Shown here: piece after piece, positions 15,241 through 25,000 of the stretch | Layout of the letters: the number at the start of each line of letters is the position of its first letter | Numbering within the stretch: position 1 is the stretch's first letter | DNA from: Penaeus vannamei | Taxonomy: Eukaryota > Arthropoda > Malacostraca > Decapoda > Penaeidae | Reading direction: 5' to 3' | Assembly: GCF_042767895.1 (NCBI RefSeq) | Contig: NC_091563.1 | Span: 41,433,636 to 41,458,635 of the forward strand | DNA: 25,000 nucleotides | Program-made: the position numbers and the translations under genes | Notes under the pieces: model-generated | Told to the model about the DNA's origin: nothing | Databases searched by the model: none | The model's input: only the letters and a program-made list of their open reading frames with translations

Positions 15241-18240
15241 ATGCACAAAATACTTCAAAATGTTAAGCTTACCATATAGTTTCAGATATCTTTGTAAGGC
15301 AATAAATATTTTTCTTGTTTAAGAATCTCAGAATCTGATGGATTCTTTTCTACGGTGATATTCAAAGGTTATAAATAAAATAAAAGCTCAAAACACTCTA
15401 ATATCATATTGTTAAAGCATCATTGTATAAACAATAACAAATGACTGAAATGATTTTTTACATTCTATAAATTCACAAAAATATTTTACCTATAGAACCT
15501 AGATCAACATAATCAGGAGCAGTAAATAGTAACAAAGAACTCTTATTGTGCTACACAATAGAACCAAACAAACGTTACCTGTCAATTTGGCTCAGCAACT
15601 GATTACAATTTTCTCTGTGATTAAATGGCACAAACTCAGCAGAGGGTTGGAGAAGACAGCTCACATATACTGAGCTATAACCTCAAAAAGTATAACTTCA
15701 AAAATTTGTACACAAAACGTACTTACAGAATGTGTGTTTCAAGTTGCCAATTGAGAGCCTGGCCCTATGCCAAGAATTACTGAATGAACACCCTTTATCT
15801 GGTGGTACAGTAAATACTGTCTGCTACATTATACATGCCAGTCTCATGTTACGTAATCTTTCCTCCACTGCATATTTTGTGAATAGTTGAAAATAACCTA
15901 ACTGAATATTCATAAATAATCCAGTTTTCTACTTAACAGCTATTTCTATCACATACTTTAATCATGTATTTTACATCAATATGGCTCAGTTGCTGTAAAC
16001 CATGAGCATGACTTTATCTGTTTTACTAAAGTAAATAAATATTGGACTATAAATTCCCAATTAAAAAAAGGAAATATTCTTATTAAAACTTACATATAAA
16101 GTTGGCTTGTTGTATAACCATAAATTAATCTTGGTCCTATTGTCAGGCTGAGCAAACCATGATATAGTAGTGTTAATTTAGATATCCCCACATCAATATT
16201 TTTATTTTTGTTATTACCATTATAATCTGATTACTTCCAAAATAAAGTTCATGCTTTGTGTCATACACTTCTTGCATGAATAAAAGACCCATGGCACTTT
16301 GCTAAACAGATATTCTCGAGCTTTTTCTTTTGAAAACCTTCACACCTGTAATGTTAAATATGGCATGAAAGCATAGCAAGCAATTATCATTTCAGAATAT
16401 TAAGATCTTGAATAATGAATTTTACTGTAACATGTTCAAAAAAGCTAAAAAGTAAAACTCAAAATTCAGCATATAAAAATATGGGCACAATAAACAGTTA
16501 TAACAAGTCAAATAAAATAACATTTCATAAAATAAGAGCAAGAACAGAAGCACATTATTGGCAGTGTGTTACAGACATGAGATTTATTACATTCCCTAAA
16601 TATCTCTCTATGGATCCTCCTAGTTTACTTTCACATTACAAAATGTTATAATTTTGACCACACAAATAACTATAATAAAAAGTATCCTATACAAACAATA
16701 CAAAAAAGCTATCTTTGAATATGAACATTGTCTACTGAATAAAGGGTACAGTAGTTTTCATCACTCTCCTATAAACTTTGCTAATACTGTTATCAAAAAA
16801 GATTTAGTGTCAAGTCAACAGCAATATTATCTGAGAAAAATATAGGCCAAAAGATTAAGCTTGTAAGAATGAAATATCTGCCACACTGGATATATGTTTT
16901 TTTTTTATTTTAAGGTTATCCATATCATGGTGATGGTTAAGTACCAATACTAATGATCAGCCTAACTTGTTTTACTGTTTTCTGTATCCATAAATCAGCA
17001 ATCAGTTATTAATCACTGGTATAATTATAATCACTTTTAAAGAGTCATTACAGCCCACTAACTCACCAGGTAAGTCAACCTTTCTGAGAATTATGGAATG
17101 CTTGTTCATTTGTATTATGAATATAATTTCAAATCTTTACACATCATACCATTTTGTTTGGCTGGGAATATTCAATTAACTTTTAGATATTAAGGCAATC
17201 ACACACCTCCACTCAAAACAAGATTTGGGTTATAGAATATGACACATGCTTATACACAGTACTTTCATGCTTTTGATGAAAAAGTATAAAACTGTTTTAT
17301 TGATTTCTGGAACTCAGTGCTTACCAGAATTTACCATTTCACGCAAGAGACAATTATTTTCTTTCTCTTATCTTTTACAATGGTTTACTATGATAACATC
17401 AACTTTCGATACTAAAAATAATCAATGTCCTTGTGCTTTTTTAGGATGGCTATTGTACATCTTCCATCACTGTACAATACTTAGTTCAATCTATTAAATT
17501 TTAATACTTGATTCAAATGTCATGTTCATAGAAAATGAAGAAACTAATCCTATTCCAATCATTGGATTTGAACAATTTCTTTCTGCTAGAGTGCAAATCA
17601 TAAAACTTAAAAATATACCACATATTTCTCACATTTGGTGACCTTTTCAAATACCATCACATAAAAATATTTTATCACACCTTCTGGTTATCAACTGATT
17701 TCATTGGTCTGCTGTAATGATTATTATATGAATTATGTATCATAGTTTTAATAAAGCAGTAAATTGGTTTGACACAAAAATAAATAAATAAATAACCAGA
17801 GCCTCTGTTTCTTTATCCAGACCACCCCTGACTATTCTCAACATCATTTCAATAGATCTTTAAACTGCAAAGACTTGAGCAATGATCTTTGTTTACATCT
17901 CCCACTAATGTCTTCCTGTTTAACCAAAGGCTCTATTCATTGCTTTAATCTGCACAGCAAATTGTGGACTTGGTCCATACTATCATCCATTTCCTTCTAT
18001 TATATAAACAATGAATCCTAGCATAATCTATCCCAAAAGGTCTCTTACACATCCCAGATGCCGGATTTATAAAATTAGCCTTTAAGTAACTTGAAATCAC
18101 TTACAGATTGTGGCCACTGGGATACGCAATTTATATATATTTCTCTTGAGGACTCTTGGCCTGGACTAGACAAGGCATTCACATATATCTATATCTATAT
18201 ATATAGTCATCTATAATATGAATAAAAGTTGTGTAGCAAG
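15241..18240. other. AT-rich stretch without a visible gene
   Basis: Read on both strands, only short AT-biased ORFs with no family resemblance. It is intergenic or very distal RASA1 3' UTR. I see no tRNA or clear element. Confidence 0.4.
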
Positions 18241-18419
18241 TTGTAAGTTCTTGGACCAATATACTGAACACCTTGTTAACAAAGCAGAATATTATACTGT
18301 CTATTATAAAAACAGTGCAATATAATGACAATATAAATGAAAAGAAAAGCATATAGATCATTAAAGAGAAGAACAAAATATAATGATCATGAGAAAAGAA
18401 TATTTTTACTGACAACTAC

Positions 18420-18633
18420 AAAACAGAGCAGTATACTGACCATTTTAAACTACACTGATTTTTCAAAAGAAAGGTATAGCATACTGACATCAAACAGAAC
18501 AGAACAGTATACTGGCCATCTTATAAAATATCAGTATACTGATCATTCACTGAATAATGCAGCATACATACTGATCAACAAATTGGTACAATATACAGAC
18601 CATACAGATCAACAAATAAGTATGCTCACCATC

Positions 18634-18675
<42 letters not shown>

Positions 18676-18810
18676 AACAGTATACTGACCATCCAACAAA
18701 GCAGTACACAGCATACTGATTATAGAGCAGGTCAGCAGTTTTGTCCAGCAGAACAGTATAAAATAGTAACAATAAGGACCATCCAGCAGACCAGCACAGT
18801 ATACTAGCAA
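18420..18810. repeat. Degenerate repeat with core CAGTATACTGACCAT
   Basis: Full or near-full cores start near 18430, 18477, 18508, 18533, 18560, 18680, 18709 and 18796, with diverged copies between (for example 18590 and 18618). The step is irregular, about 25-60 bp. CAGTATACTG is itself a 10-bp palindrome. The array is split by a 36-bp poly-A run. Confidence 0.75.
18638..18673. repeat. Poly-A run inside the GTATACTG array
   Basis: 36 uninterrupted A residues on the plus strand (poly-T on the other), flanked on both sides by array units. Confidence 0.97.
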
Positions 18811-20596
18811 CACAAAGCAACAGCACTCGTCCAGCATCTTCAGCTCCACCAACTGTACACAACATAAGATACATGGCACATCTTTTCAATGGTACCTGAC
18901 ATAAGGAAACAGTGGAAGAACCCAACTATCCAGTTAGCACCATTAGCTATACAAAAAAATCTGAATTTTTTGCTGAACCATCTAAAGTCATAAACTGAAA
19001 ACACTCCTTGCCTTCCAAATATAATGGAGATTTGGAGATTTTTCATGCAATTCAAAATTTAGTTTTAAAGTTTCACTTAGTATTAATGTATTCTTTTCAA
19101 CTTTCCCCTCGAGAAGGGTCACTCCATGCATATACTTTCCAAATTACTATCTTGTAAACTGCCACTAGCTGAATATATTTATCAACTGACACTGCACTCT
19201 GTATATACTGTAAATTCTAAAGACCATTACAGCTCATTAAGTCTGCAGTCTTTTACAAAATATGGCATTCAGACTTCATTATACTGACATAATTAAGCTT
19301 CATTGGTAATATTCCATGCTTTTCATTAATATTTCTTTTCACACTCAGAAGATTTGAGACATGGATGATAAAAGCAGCATTAGATATAAAGATCAAAATA
19401 TTTCTTCAGACTGAAAAAAAAGGAAAAAAAAATCATAAATAAAATAACCACTACCACAAATTATATGTTAATCCTTTCCAGTCAAAGGAAACAAACCTCA
19501 TGATCAGAAAACTGACTGACATTCTTACAGAATTGTTTATTATACCCATCCCCAGGATGACTTAAGTTATGATACTACTACTCCATATCATAGCATTAAT
19601 GGTACATGACTTTCCACACTGGACTCTTTTTCACAAGGGTAAATCCTTAGAATGGAAGGGTTAACTCATGACTTGGCCACAGATAGTGGCTAACATGAGC
19701 CTACTGACATGGTTATCAAAGAAACCCTTACATAGCTATGGAAGTCAGGCCAACCATGGTCCAGTATATATTAACCAATCATGTCTCACATACCCTAGAG
19801 GAAATAGCAGCTATGTATGATTTTAAATGGGCATGATGATAGCAAAGGCTACCTCTGGTAAATCCACATAAAGGTCATATTTACAATGAGGTCACATGGA
19901 GGCCATTTCTACTATCACCTGAACCACATAGTAGTAATATCCACTCATTTTTAACAGCAAGAAATATGGAATCAGAAATACAGGCAACTGGTGGGAATTT
20001 GTGAGATCATTTGGTTGTAGATTATATTGGTGCAACTCAAAACAGATTACATACCACTTACTGGTTGTAAATCTTGTTTAGAGTTATCCTACAATCACAC
20101 TCACATCCTGTGAGTCTTGTAAGTTTAGCACCCACATGCAGTACTTCCGACAACACGCTAACTGTTTAGGAGTCACATCCACAACACTTGTACATCATTC
20201 ACACCCACAGTATGAGTAAAATATCAAAACTTACATCATACTAATCAAAATTTTCAAAATTTATCTTGTTTGTTTTGTTTTTTTTACATCATATACAATG
20301 AAATTGTAGCTTAAAAGGTTGTCTTGGCCACATTACACATCCCACTGTGGCAACTGTTCTGCCACCCTCAGCCACAACTGCTCTGTATGGTCTAGGCTCC
20401 AGTACTGATGTCCAGTTGGAGTGAGGGAGTCAACAATGGTTCAGTATATCCAAGCATTGATAGAACACCTTGGAACATCTGGTTTCTGAGATGCAAAAAC
20501 ACAAATCAACCAGGACAGCAGCAGCAGTGATTCAGACCACTTCTGTGTCAAAATCCACATACTTTGCACAACAGGAGAGGTATAAGCTATGCCTTG
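18811..20596. other. Probable RASA1 3' UTR or downstream DNA
   Basis: No coding signal. On the minus strand an AATAAA hexamer (TTTATT at 19536-19541) is one possible RASA1 poly(A) signal, about 1.3 kb past the stop. If it is used, the repeats below 19500 are not in the mRNA. Confidence 0.35.
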
Positions 20597-20822
20597 AGCC
20601 ACCTAGGCACTGTGGCACACTACCACTTTGTGGAACAGGAAGGGGGCCAGCAGCATTTTAGGATACCTAGGCACTGTGGCACAATAACACACTGCATGGC
20701 CAGGGGTGGTCCAATGATGGCTCAGGACCCATATGCGTTGTGGCATACAAGAAGAGCAGGAGCCGGCCAGCAACGCCTTGGGACACCTAGGCACTGTGGC
20801 ATATTAATTCTATGCAGGGCCA
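20597..20822. repeat. 56-64 bp minisatellite next to the RASA1 stop codon
   Basis: The core ACCTAGGCACTGTGGCA occurs at 20601, 20665 and 20785, with a diverged copy near 20729 (CCATATGCGTTGTGGCAT). Spacings are 64, 64 and 56 bp, and the linker repeats a GGCCAGCA-like motif. It lies in the inferred RASA1 3' UTR. Confidence 0.8.
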
Positions 20823-20836
20823 GGTGGGGGCGGGGA

Positions 20837-20914
20837 TCACCTCATCATTTCCTGGTATTTCTCTTTGTGTTTCTTCAGCATATCTGTCACAGTAACTAAT
20901 TTCTTTAAAGTTAC
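20837..20914 (-). CDS. RASA1: RASA1 last coding exon with stop
   Basis: 25 codons plus TGA, in phase 0 after ATTTTCAG. VTLKKLVTVTDMLKKHKEKY followed by QEMMR is collinear with the human p120GAP C-terminus. It is too short to show as a stand-alone ORF. Confidence 0.88.
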   Translation of the reverse strand, partial: VTLKKLVTVTDMLKKHKEKYQEMMR

Positions 20915-23282
20915 CTGAAAATTAAATCAATATAATTAGCAACAGGTTCATCAATCAAATCTTAATTTTTCTGGGGAAAAAAGGGGGTAGTTGGGGAAGG
21001 GAAAGGAAGTAGCAAAAACAGGAAAGGAGTTAAGAGAGTATACCCATGTTTAGGGCTTTAAGATAAGTAGGCAGTGAGAAGGACTGTTGTGTTTTTTCAT
21101 GCATTATATTTGAGAATCTATTTGCAAATATTAACATAATCATACTTTAAAGTAAAAGCTGCTACTATGCTTAAAATGTCTTGCAGGGCCTCCTCATTTT
21201 TTGCCTTTGTGATCTGAAATGTCTCCTTCAAATTAATAACCCCAAGAACTGACCTGTGTTTTGGCTTTCGTAGTTAATTCTGCAAGGTGTGTTACGCAGA
21301 TGTGATGAAGCTGTGCTAGATCCCTTGATGGCTCACTCTTCACTGGTTGTTCCTCTATTTCTGGTCGCTCGCCAACATTCTGGTTACATAAGGTAAAAGG
21401 ATTTTTAAAAATTGACACCTTACGATACATAAAGTTTTGCTATACTGTACATATTTACATATTACAAATAAAAAAACTGCCTGTCTCTCCATTTGTGGCC
21501 AGCTGCTCCTGCATTTCAAAAACAACATTGGACACCTAAACACTTGTATCTGGAGTCTATAACCATATGAGATATGGTTACTTTGGGAAGCACCCAAATT
21601 CCCAACGATTTCTCTCAGAATTTTGTTTACACAAGCTTTGGTACATCCCAGCAGTCAAAATTTTATGCGATTCAAACACGGTATGTTGCTTTCACTAGTG
21701 CATCGGAGTGCTAGGGCAAATCATGGATAAATTACGACCGCTGGGATATAGCAAAGAAAAGAAAAGAAAAGAAGAAGAAAAAAAAGAGAAAGAAAACAAG
21801 AAAAAAAAAAAAAAAAAAAAAAAAATCCAACTTTTTGGGGGATCCTGCACACCATATGGAGAGGCAAGGTTAAAATGATATGGAAGATGAAGCGCAATCA
21901 TATACTCTACATTATGCAAATACAATTCTTGAGTTATTTCCAATGATATATTTTTATGATGAAATGAGTAAAGCAAGGCACGCATTTTCAGGGACAGGTC
22001 CCTTAACCACCAATGAGTCCATTCTGGTGCTATTAATATCATTACTTTAATGATCATAATACCATTGTACTATTATATCACTTTAAAAAAATAAATAAAT
22101 AAAATAAATAAATAAAAAATTTAAAAAATCTTTTCAAAAATTAATGAACAAGGTAAACAAGGGCTAGTAATTTACTCCTTGGTGATTCAGCTCTCGTGAA
22201 GCCACAAGACATGGAATGTATCTTTACCATCCTCGGTTAACTTTTATACAATAACAGCGTTAAGAATTTACGAAAAAAACAAACAAAAAAAAATGTTCAA
22301 AGATATTCAAGTGATGGAAGAGGTGACAACTGGTAGACCTAGTGAATAATTCCTTTGTAAATATATATTATGTAGCCATATATATGTTAACAAAATTAAT
22401 AATAAAAAAAAGGACAGTGGCTGTATACTCCTCCTGTCAATAGCTGTTTGTGCAGCAATATAAATAAAGATTTTGAATTAAGGTACAGACACTTGAATTA
22501 CATATATCTACTTACCGATAAGGAGTCCAAATAGCAGATCATACGTTCCTTATTTTTCAGTATGAAAGGATTCACAACTTCCATGTACTGCTCTTTTCCT
22601 CCGAACTCCACCAGGTTTGCCAAGTTCTGTAGGCACTTCGCAATCATGATCAATGACCTCGATGCTACAGGGTGTGGAGGCTCTGAAATAATCATATTTT
22701 ATGAAATGAAAGGTCTTTCCCTGATATATCAAGTGAGGCTTTTAATTTCTGTGTGTGTGCACGTGCGCACATGCATGTGTGCATGTCTGTTTGCTCACTT
22801 GCACGCTGGTAATCATTTCCAAAATCAAACTATCAATTAATATAATAATAAACAATAACTATATGTCAGAAACTAGCTATGTATAACATAGGTATAACAA
22901 TTATAATAGACTTAGTATAAGCAGGTATATTTTCTAAAATCATGTAAACTTTCCCCAGCCATTAAGCAAACTGGAAGCACACCAGCGCATCATACCTTGC
23001 AGGAGGTTAAACTGTCGAGGATTGAGGATAGCTGGACATATTAATCGCAGGAATATGAAACCTGAGACTACTCTTGTTTTAACCAAACGATCTTGTGGCC
23101 ATTTTTCAGAAACTTTACGTTGTAAACACCCACAGATATATCTCAAAGGCCTGAAATAAAAAAGCAAAATAAACAATGTATAAACAAAATGACAACATAC
23201 ATTCAAAAAGAAAATAATTCATCTTGTATGGAAATACTCTCTACAATATGTATGTATGTATGTATGTATGTATAACATATAC

Positions 23283-23365
<83 letters not shown>

Positions 23366-24814
23366 GTAATAAAAAATAAACAGAAAAATTACAGAAAATT
23401 TATTTTTTACTAATATGTCACCAATCCAATTCACCTAACCTTCATATCTTATTTCAAAGCCTTCAACTTCTATCTTAACTTGGCCAAAAGGTAAACAAAC
23501 TACTCACATTGGACATGCGGCAGCAGACGAGAAGATACTCTGTGTTATGTCGTCCAGAACTTTCAGGAGGAACTCAGCATTGGCACAAGCATCCATTGGG
23601 TTATCCATTTTTGTAGGATTGAGCTGCAAGTATGTCAAATCACATATGCAAAGAATGTAGGAAATATTTATTGATATGATACCAGGTTTTATTTTTAAAT
23701 GTATTTGGTGCCTGTTACAATATCAACAGAATATTCAATTTCACACAGTTAAAACATTTTTTAAATGTGATTTAAGCAGTTACTGGTTTGTCTATCAATT
23801 CAAAATTTTCTTTGGAGCCTGAACTAGTCTTCTAAATTATCTAAGTAAATATTTACTCTGGTTATATATACCCTTCATCATTTGTTATTCTATGCATCAC
23901 CTGTCCAAAATCCTTATGTGAACACCTGACAGATGAAGGTACACTAGAGAGATACACAAAGAACCAGAAATTACACATGCACTGTATCATTTGCACTGCA
24001 GCTCTGAAACTGTTATGTTTCTGAGCTGCAGAGAGATGGAAGCCATAGTTTCCGGATAACCTATTAAAAATGAAAATCCCCTTGAATTTCAATAACTTCT
24101 TATAGCATTATAAGGATGCCTTTATATTTTTCCTCTTCTCACCATCAAATCATTATGCAGCATTCTTTGGCTTGATAGCTTCACAGACTATACTATGTGA
24201 CAAATACTGTATTTAAACTGCCTATATTTCTGCCTAATAGCTTAGTGGTCATTCTATATTCATAATTTCTTTCATTACCACTGGAATCCTGGCATAAAAC
24301 AACCTGTTTTCATCTAGCCCATAAAATTAGACACCACTTACTTTAGCATATTTTTACCTTTGACATTCAATCTCAGATGGCTCAACTGAGCATAGATGAA
24401 GCTGATTAAATATATCTACTATATGCAATGACTTACCTGCATATCATCATACACATCCAATATTAATGCTATATCAATCTCTAACATATAATAAATTAAA
24501 ATTCAAGACGAGAGCTCACTTCAAATTGAGAAATGAAATACCCAAGTCAACACAGAGATAAAATATGCTAAACACTAATACATCTTCCATAACTTCAACA
24601 TTTCCTTACCTCACATGACTGCTTTGATTCTAAGATCCTATGTATGGTATCAGAGATGGCTTCTGTCAGGAATTCTGTGCATGTTGACTTCATATAGAGG
24701 TCAAGTAGTGTTGTGGTAAGAGAGGCAGCCCGGAATAGGGTACTAGTCTCATGTTCTCTCTCAATCTCGTGCTCTGTTAGTCGCTGGAGGAGGTCATGCT
24801 CACGACATTCATTC
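20837..24814 (-). CDS. RASA1: RASA1 / p120 Ras GTPase-activating protein, C-terminal 281 residues, 5' part outside window
   Basis: Six exons, 24610-24814, 23508-23623, 22996-23150, 22516-22682, 21254-21379 and 20837-20914, join in consistent phases (0, 2, 1, 0, 0) and end at TGA. The protein stimulates GTP hydrolysis by Ras. The arginine finger is in STLFRAASL (Arg codon 24730-24732, equivalent to human Arg789). The FLR motif is in FIFLRLICPAILNPR, and NLANLVEFGGKEQYMEVVNP follows, as in human p120GAP. The tail resembles the human end (SRDLAQLHHICVTH, then LKKLVTVTDMLKKH). This order and the tail favour RASA1 over NF1, SynGAP or the GAP1 family. All catalytic residues I can check are intact. 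SH2, SH3, PH and C2 domains should lie past 25000. Confidence 0.93.
21254..21379 (-). CDS. RASA1: RASA1 C-terminal exon
   Basis: 42 codons, phase 0 at both ends, acceptor GTAACCAG, donor GTCAGT. It encodes NVGERPEIEEQPVKSEPSRD and LAQLHHICVTHLAEL, matching the post-GAP helix of p120GAP. Confidence 0.9.
21380..22515 (-). other. RASA1 intron between the last GAP exon and the NVGERP exon
   Basis: 1136 bp, phase 0. It contains an A-rich GAAAA/poly-A tract (21751-21824) and an (AAAT)n patch (22084-22118), otherwise nothing distinctive. Confidence 0.7.
21751..21824. repeat. GAAAA/poly-A tract
   Basis: AAGA/GAAAA units pass into about 27 A residues on the plus strand. Confidence 0.9.
22516..22682 (-). 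CDS. RASA1: RASA1 GAP-domain exon
   Basis: 167 nt after acceptor TTATTTCAG, with donor GTAAGT. It encodes PPHPVASRSLIMIAKCLQNL and the conserved ANLVEFGGKEQYMEVVNPF. A dispersed repeat copy ends only 9 bp from the acceptor edge. Confidence 0.92.
22692..22750 (-). repeat. 59-bp dispersed element, copy 2
   Basis: The reverse complement matches copy 1 at 8368-8426 with three mismatches in 59. It is flanked by a GT/GC microsatellite on one side and by the RASA1 acceptor TTATTTCAG on the other. Confidence 0.9.
22996..23150 (-). CDS. RASA1: RASA1 GAP-domain exon with the FLR motif
   Basis: 155 nt. PLRYICGCLQRK leads to VVSGFIFLRLICPAILNPRQ, the FLRxxxPA signature of RasGAPs that positions the arginine finger. 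It ends in phase 1 at GTATGA, so the next codon (GAG) is split. Confidence 0.93.
23247..23359. repeat. (TATG)n and (TA)n microsatellite
   Basis: Short (TATG)n at about 23247-23271, then about 75 bp of (TA)n at 23285-23359, in the RASA1 intron between the LNPTKM and PLRYIC exons. Confidence 0.97.
23508..23623 (-). CDS. RASA1: RASA1 GAP-domain exon
   Basis: 116 nt from LNPTKMDNPMDACANAEFLL to the split Met codon (AT|G), with donor GTGAGT. This is the variable helical part of the GAP domain between the finger and the LRYICG segment. Confidence 0.88.
23624..24609 (-). other. RASA1 intron after the arginine-finger exon
   Basis: 986 bp, phase 0. AT-rich, no repeats or ORFs worth noting. Confidence 0.75.
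24610..24814 (-). CDS. RASA1: RASA1 exon with the arginine finger
   Basis: 205 nt: one base completing a codon from the preceding exon, then 68 codons, ending in phase 0 at GTAAGG. It carries the finger loop (STLFRAASLTTTLLDLYMKS) and ends ESKQSCE, as in vertebrate p120GAP. The upstream intron runs off the window. Confidence 0.92.
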
Positions 24815-25000
24815 CTGTATCACGTATATCACTTTCCTCAGTTAATCAGGGATGGAGAGTGAAACAGCTAACCTTATATCATGACTGAAGACTTAACTCA
24901 ATTATACATATAAGAACTCCACATAGCATAATATACAGATCCCTACAAACATAAATTTAAATATGCATTTCCCATTTACTCCATTAATGGCATAGAGGTT

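Noticed and set aside
18179..18925. ORFs across the poly-A run and GTATACTG array on both strands
   Set aside because: They depend on homopolymer Lys or Phe runs and repeat units. No coding signature.
20597..20822. CRISPR-like repeat-spacer pattern
   Set aside because: Only four units, diverged repeats and similar linkers in an intron-bearing animal genome. It is a minisatellite.
20470..20899. ORFs with RHCGTL-type repeats near the RASA1 end
   Set aside because: Translation of the 64-bp minisatellite on the strand opposite RASA1. Diverged units keep no common frame.
22550..22732. Minus-strand ORF containing SIEVIDHDCEVPTELGKPGG
   Set aside because: Out-of-frame reading of the RASA1 exon. 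The frame giving NLANLVEFGGKE is the conserved one.

Overview
This is a 25 kb piece of animal nuclear DNA. Coding sequence is split into short exons with GT/AG introns, the non-coding DNA is AT-rich, and simple-sequence repeats are exceptionally dense: long (TA)n, (CA)n, (GA)n and poly-A tracts, most inside introns. The proteins are clearly metazoan. The repeat load and the arthropod-like RASA1 and CCDC51 proteins fit a decapod crustacean, most likely a penaeid shrimp. That placement is inference from texture, not from a diagnostic marker.

Three protein genes can be built from the sequence. (1) On the minus strand, 4947 down to position 1 and beyond, a five-exon gene encodes a long, low-complexity Ser/Asp/Glu-rich protein. 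About 955 residues are visible, the start is here and the stop lies outside the window. I do not recognise it. (2) On the plus strand, 8878-12204, a complete four-coding-exon gene encodes a 493-residue CCDC51/MITOK-type protein of the mitochondrial inner membrane. It has an N-terminal presequence, coiled coils and two transmembrane helices. (3) On the minus strand, 24814-20837, six exons encode the last 281 residues of a RASA1 (p120 RasGAP) orthologue, including the arginine finger and the FLR motif of the GAP domain. Its N-terminal SH2/SH3/PH/C2 part would lie beyond 25000.

Genes 1 and 2 diverge. Between them, around 6490-6590, are four CCAAT/ATTGG boxes in about 90 bp beside a CRE-like site, which suggests a shared bidirectional promoter. 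The first intron of gene 2 would then hold about 1 kb of nearly pure (TA)n and (CA)n. Genes 2 and 3 converge and are separated by about 7.5 kb without a convincing gene. That stretch holds several degenerate tandem repeats: a 30-bp unit at 13221-13460, a CAGTATACTG-containing unit at 18420-18810, and a 56-64 bp unit just past the RASA1 stop codon. The latter two probably lie in or near the RASA1 3' UTR.

I found no rRNA, tRNA, CRISPR, viral or toxin genes, and no transposase or reverse-transcriptase ORF. The least explained items are the unidentified Ser-rich gene, a 59-bp dispersed element present twice (one copy ending 9 bp from a RASA1 splice acceptor), and the clean 30-bp periodic repeat.
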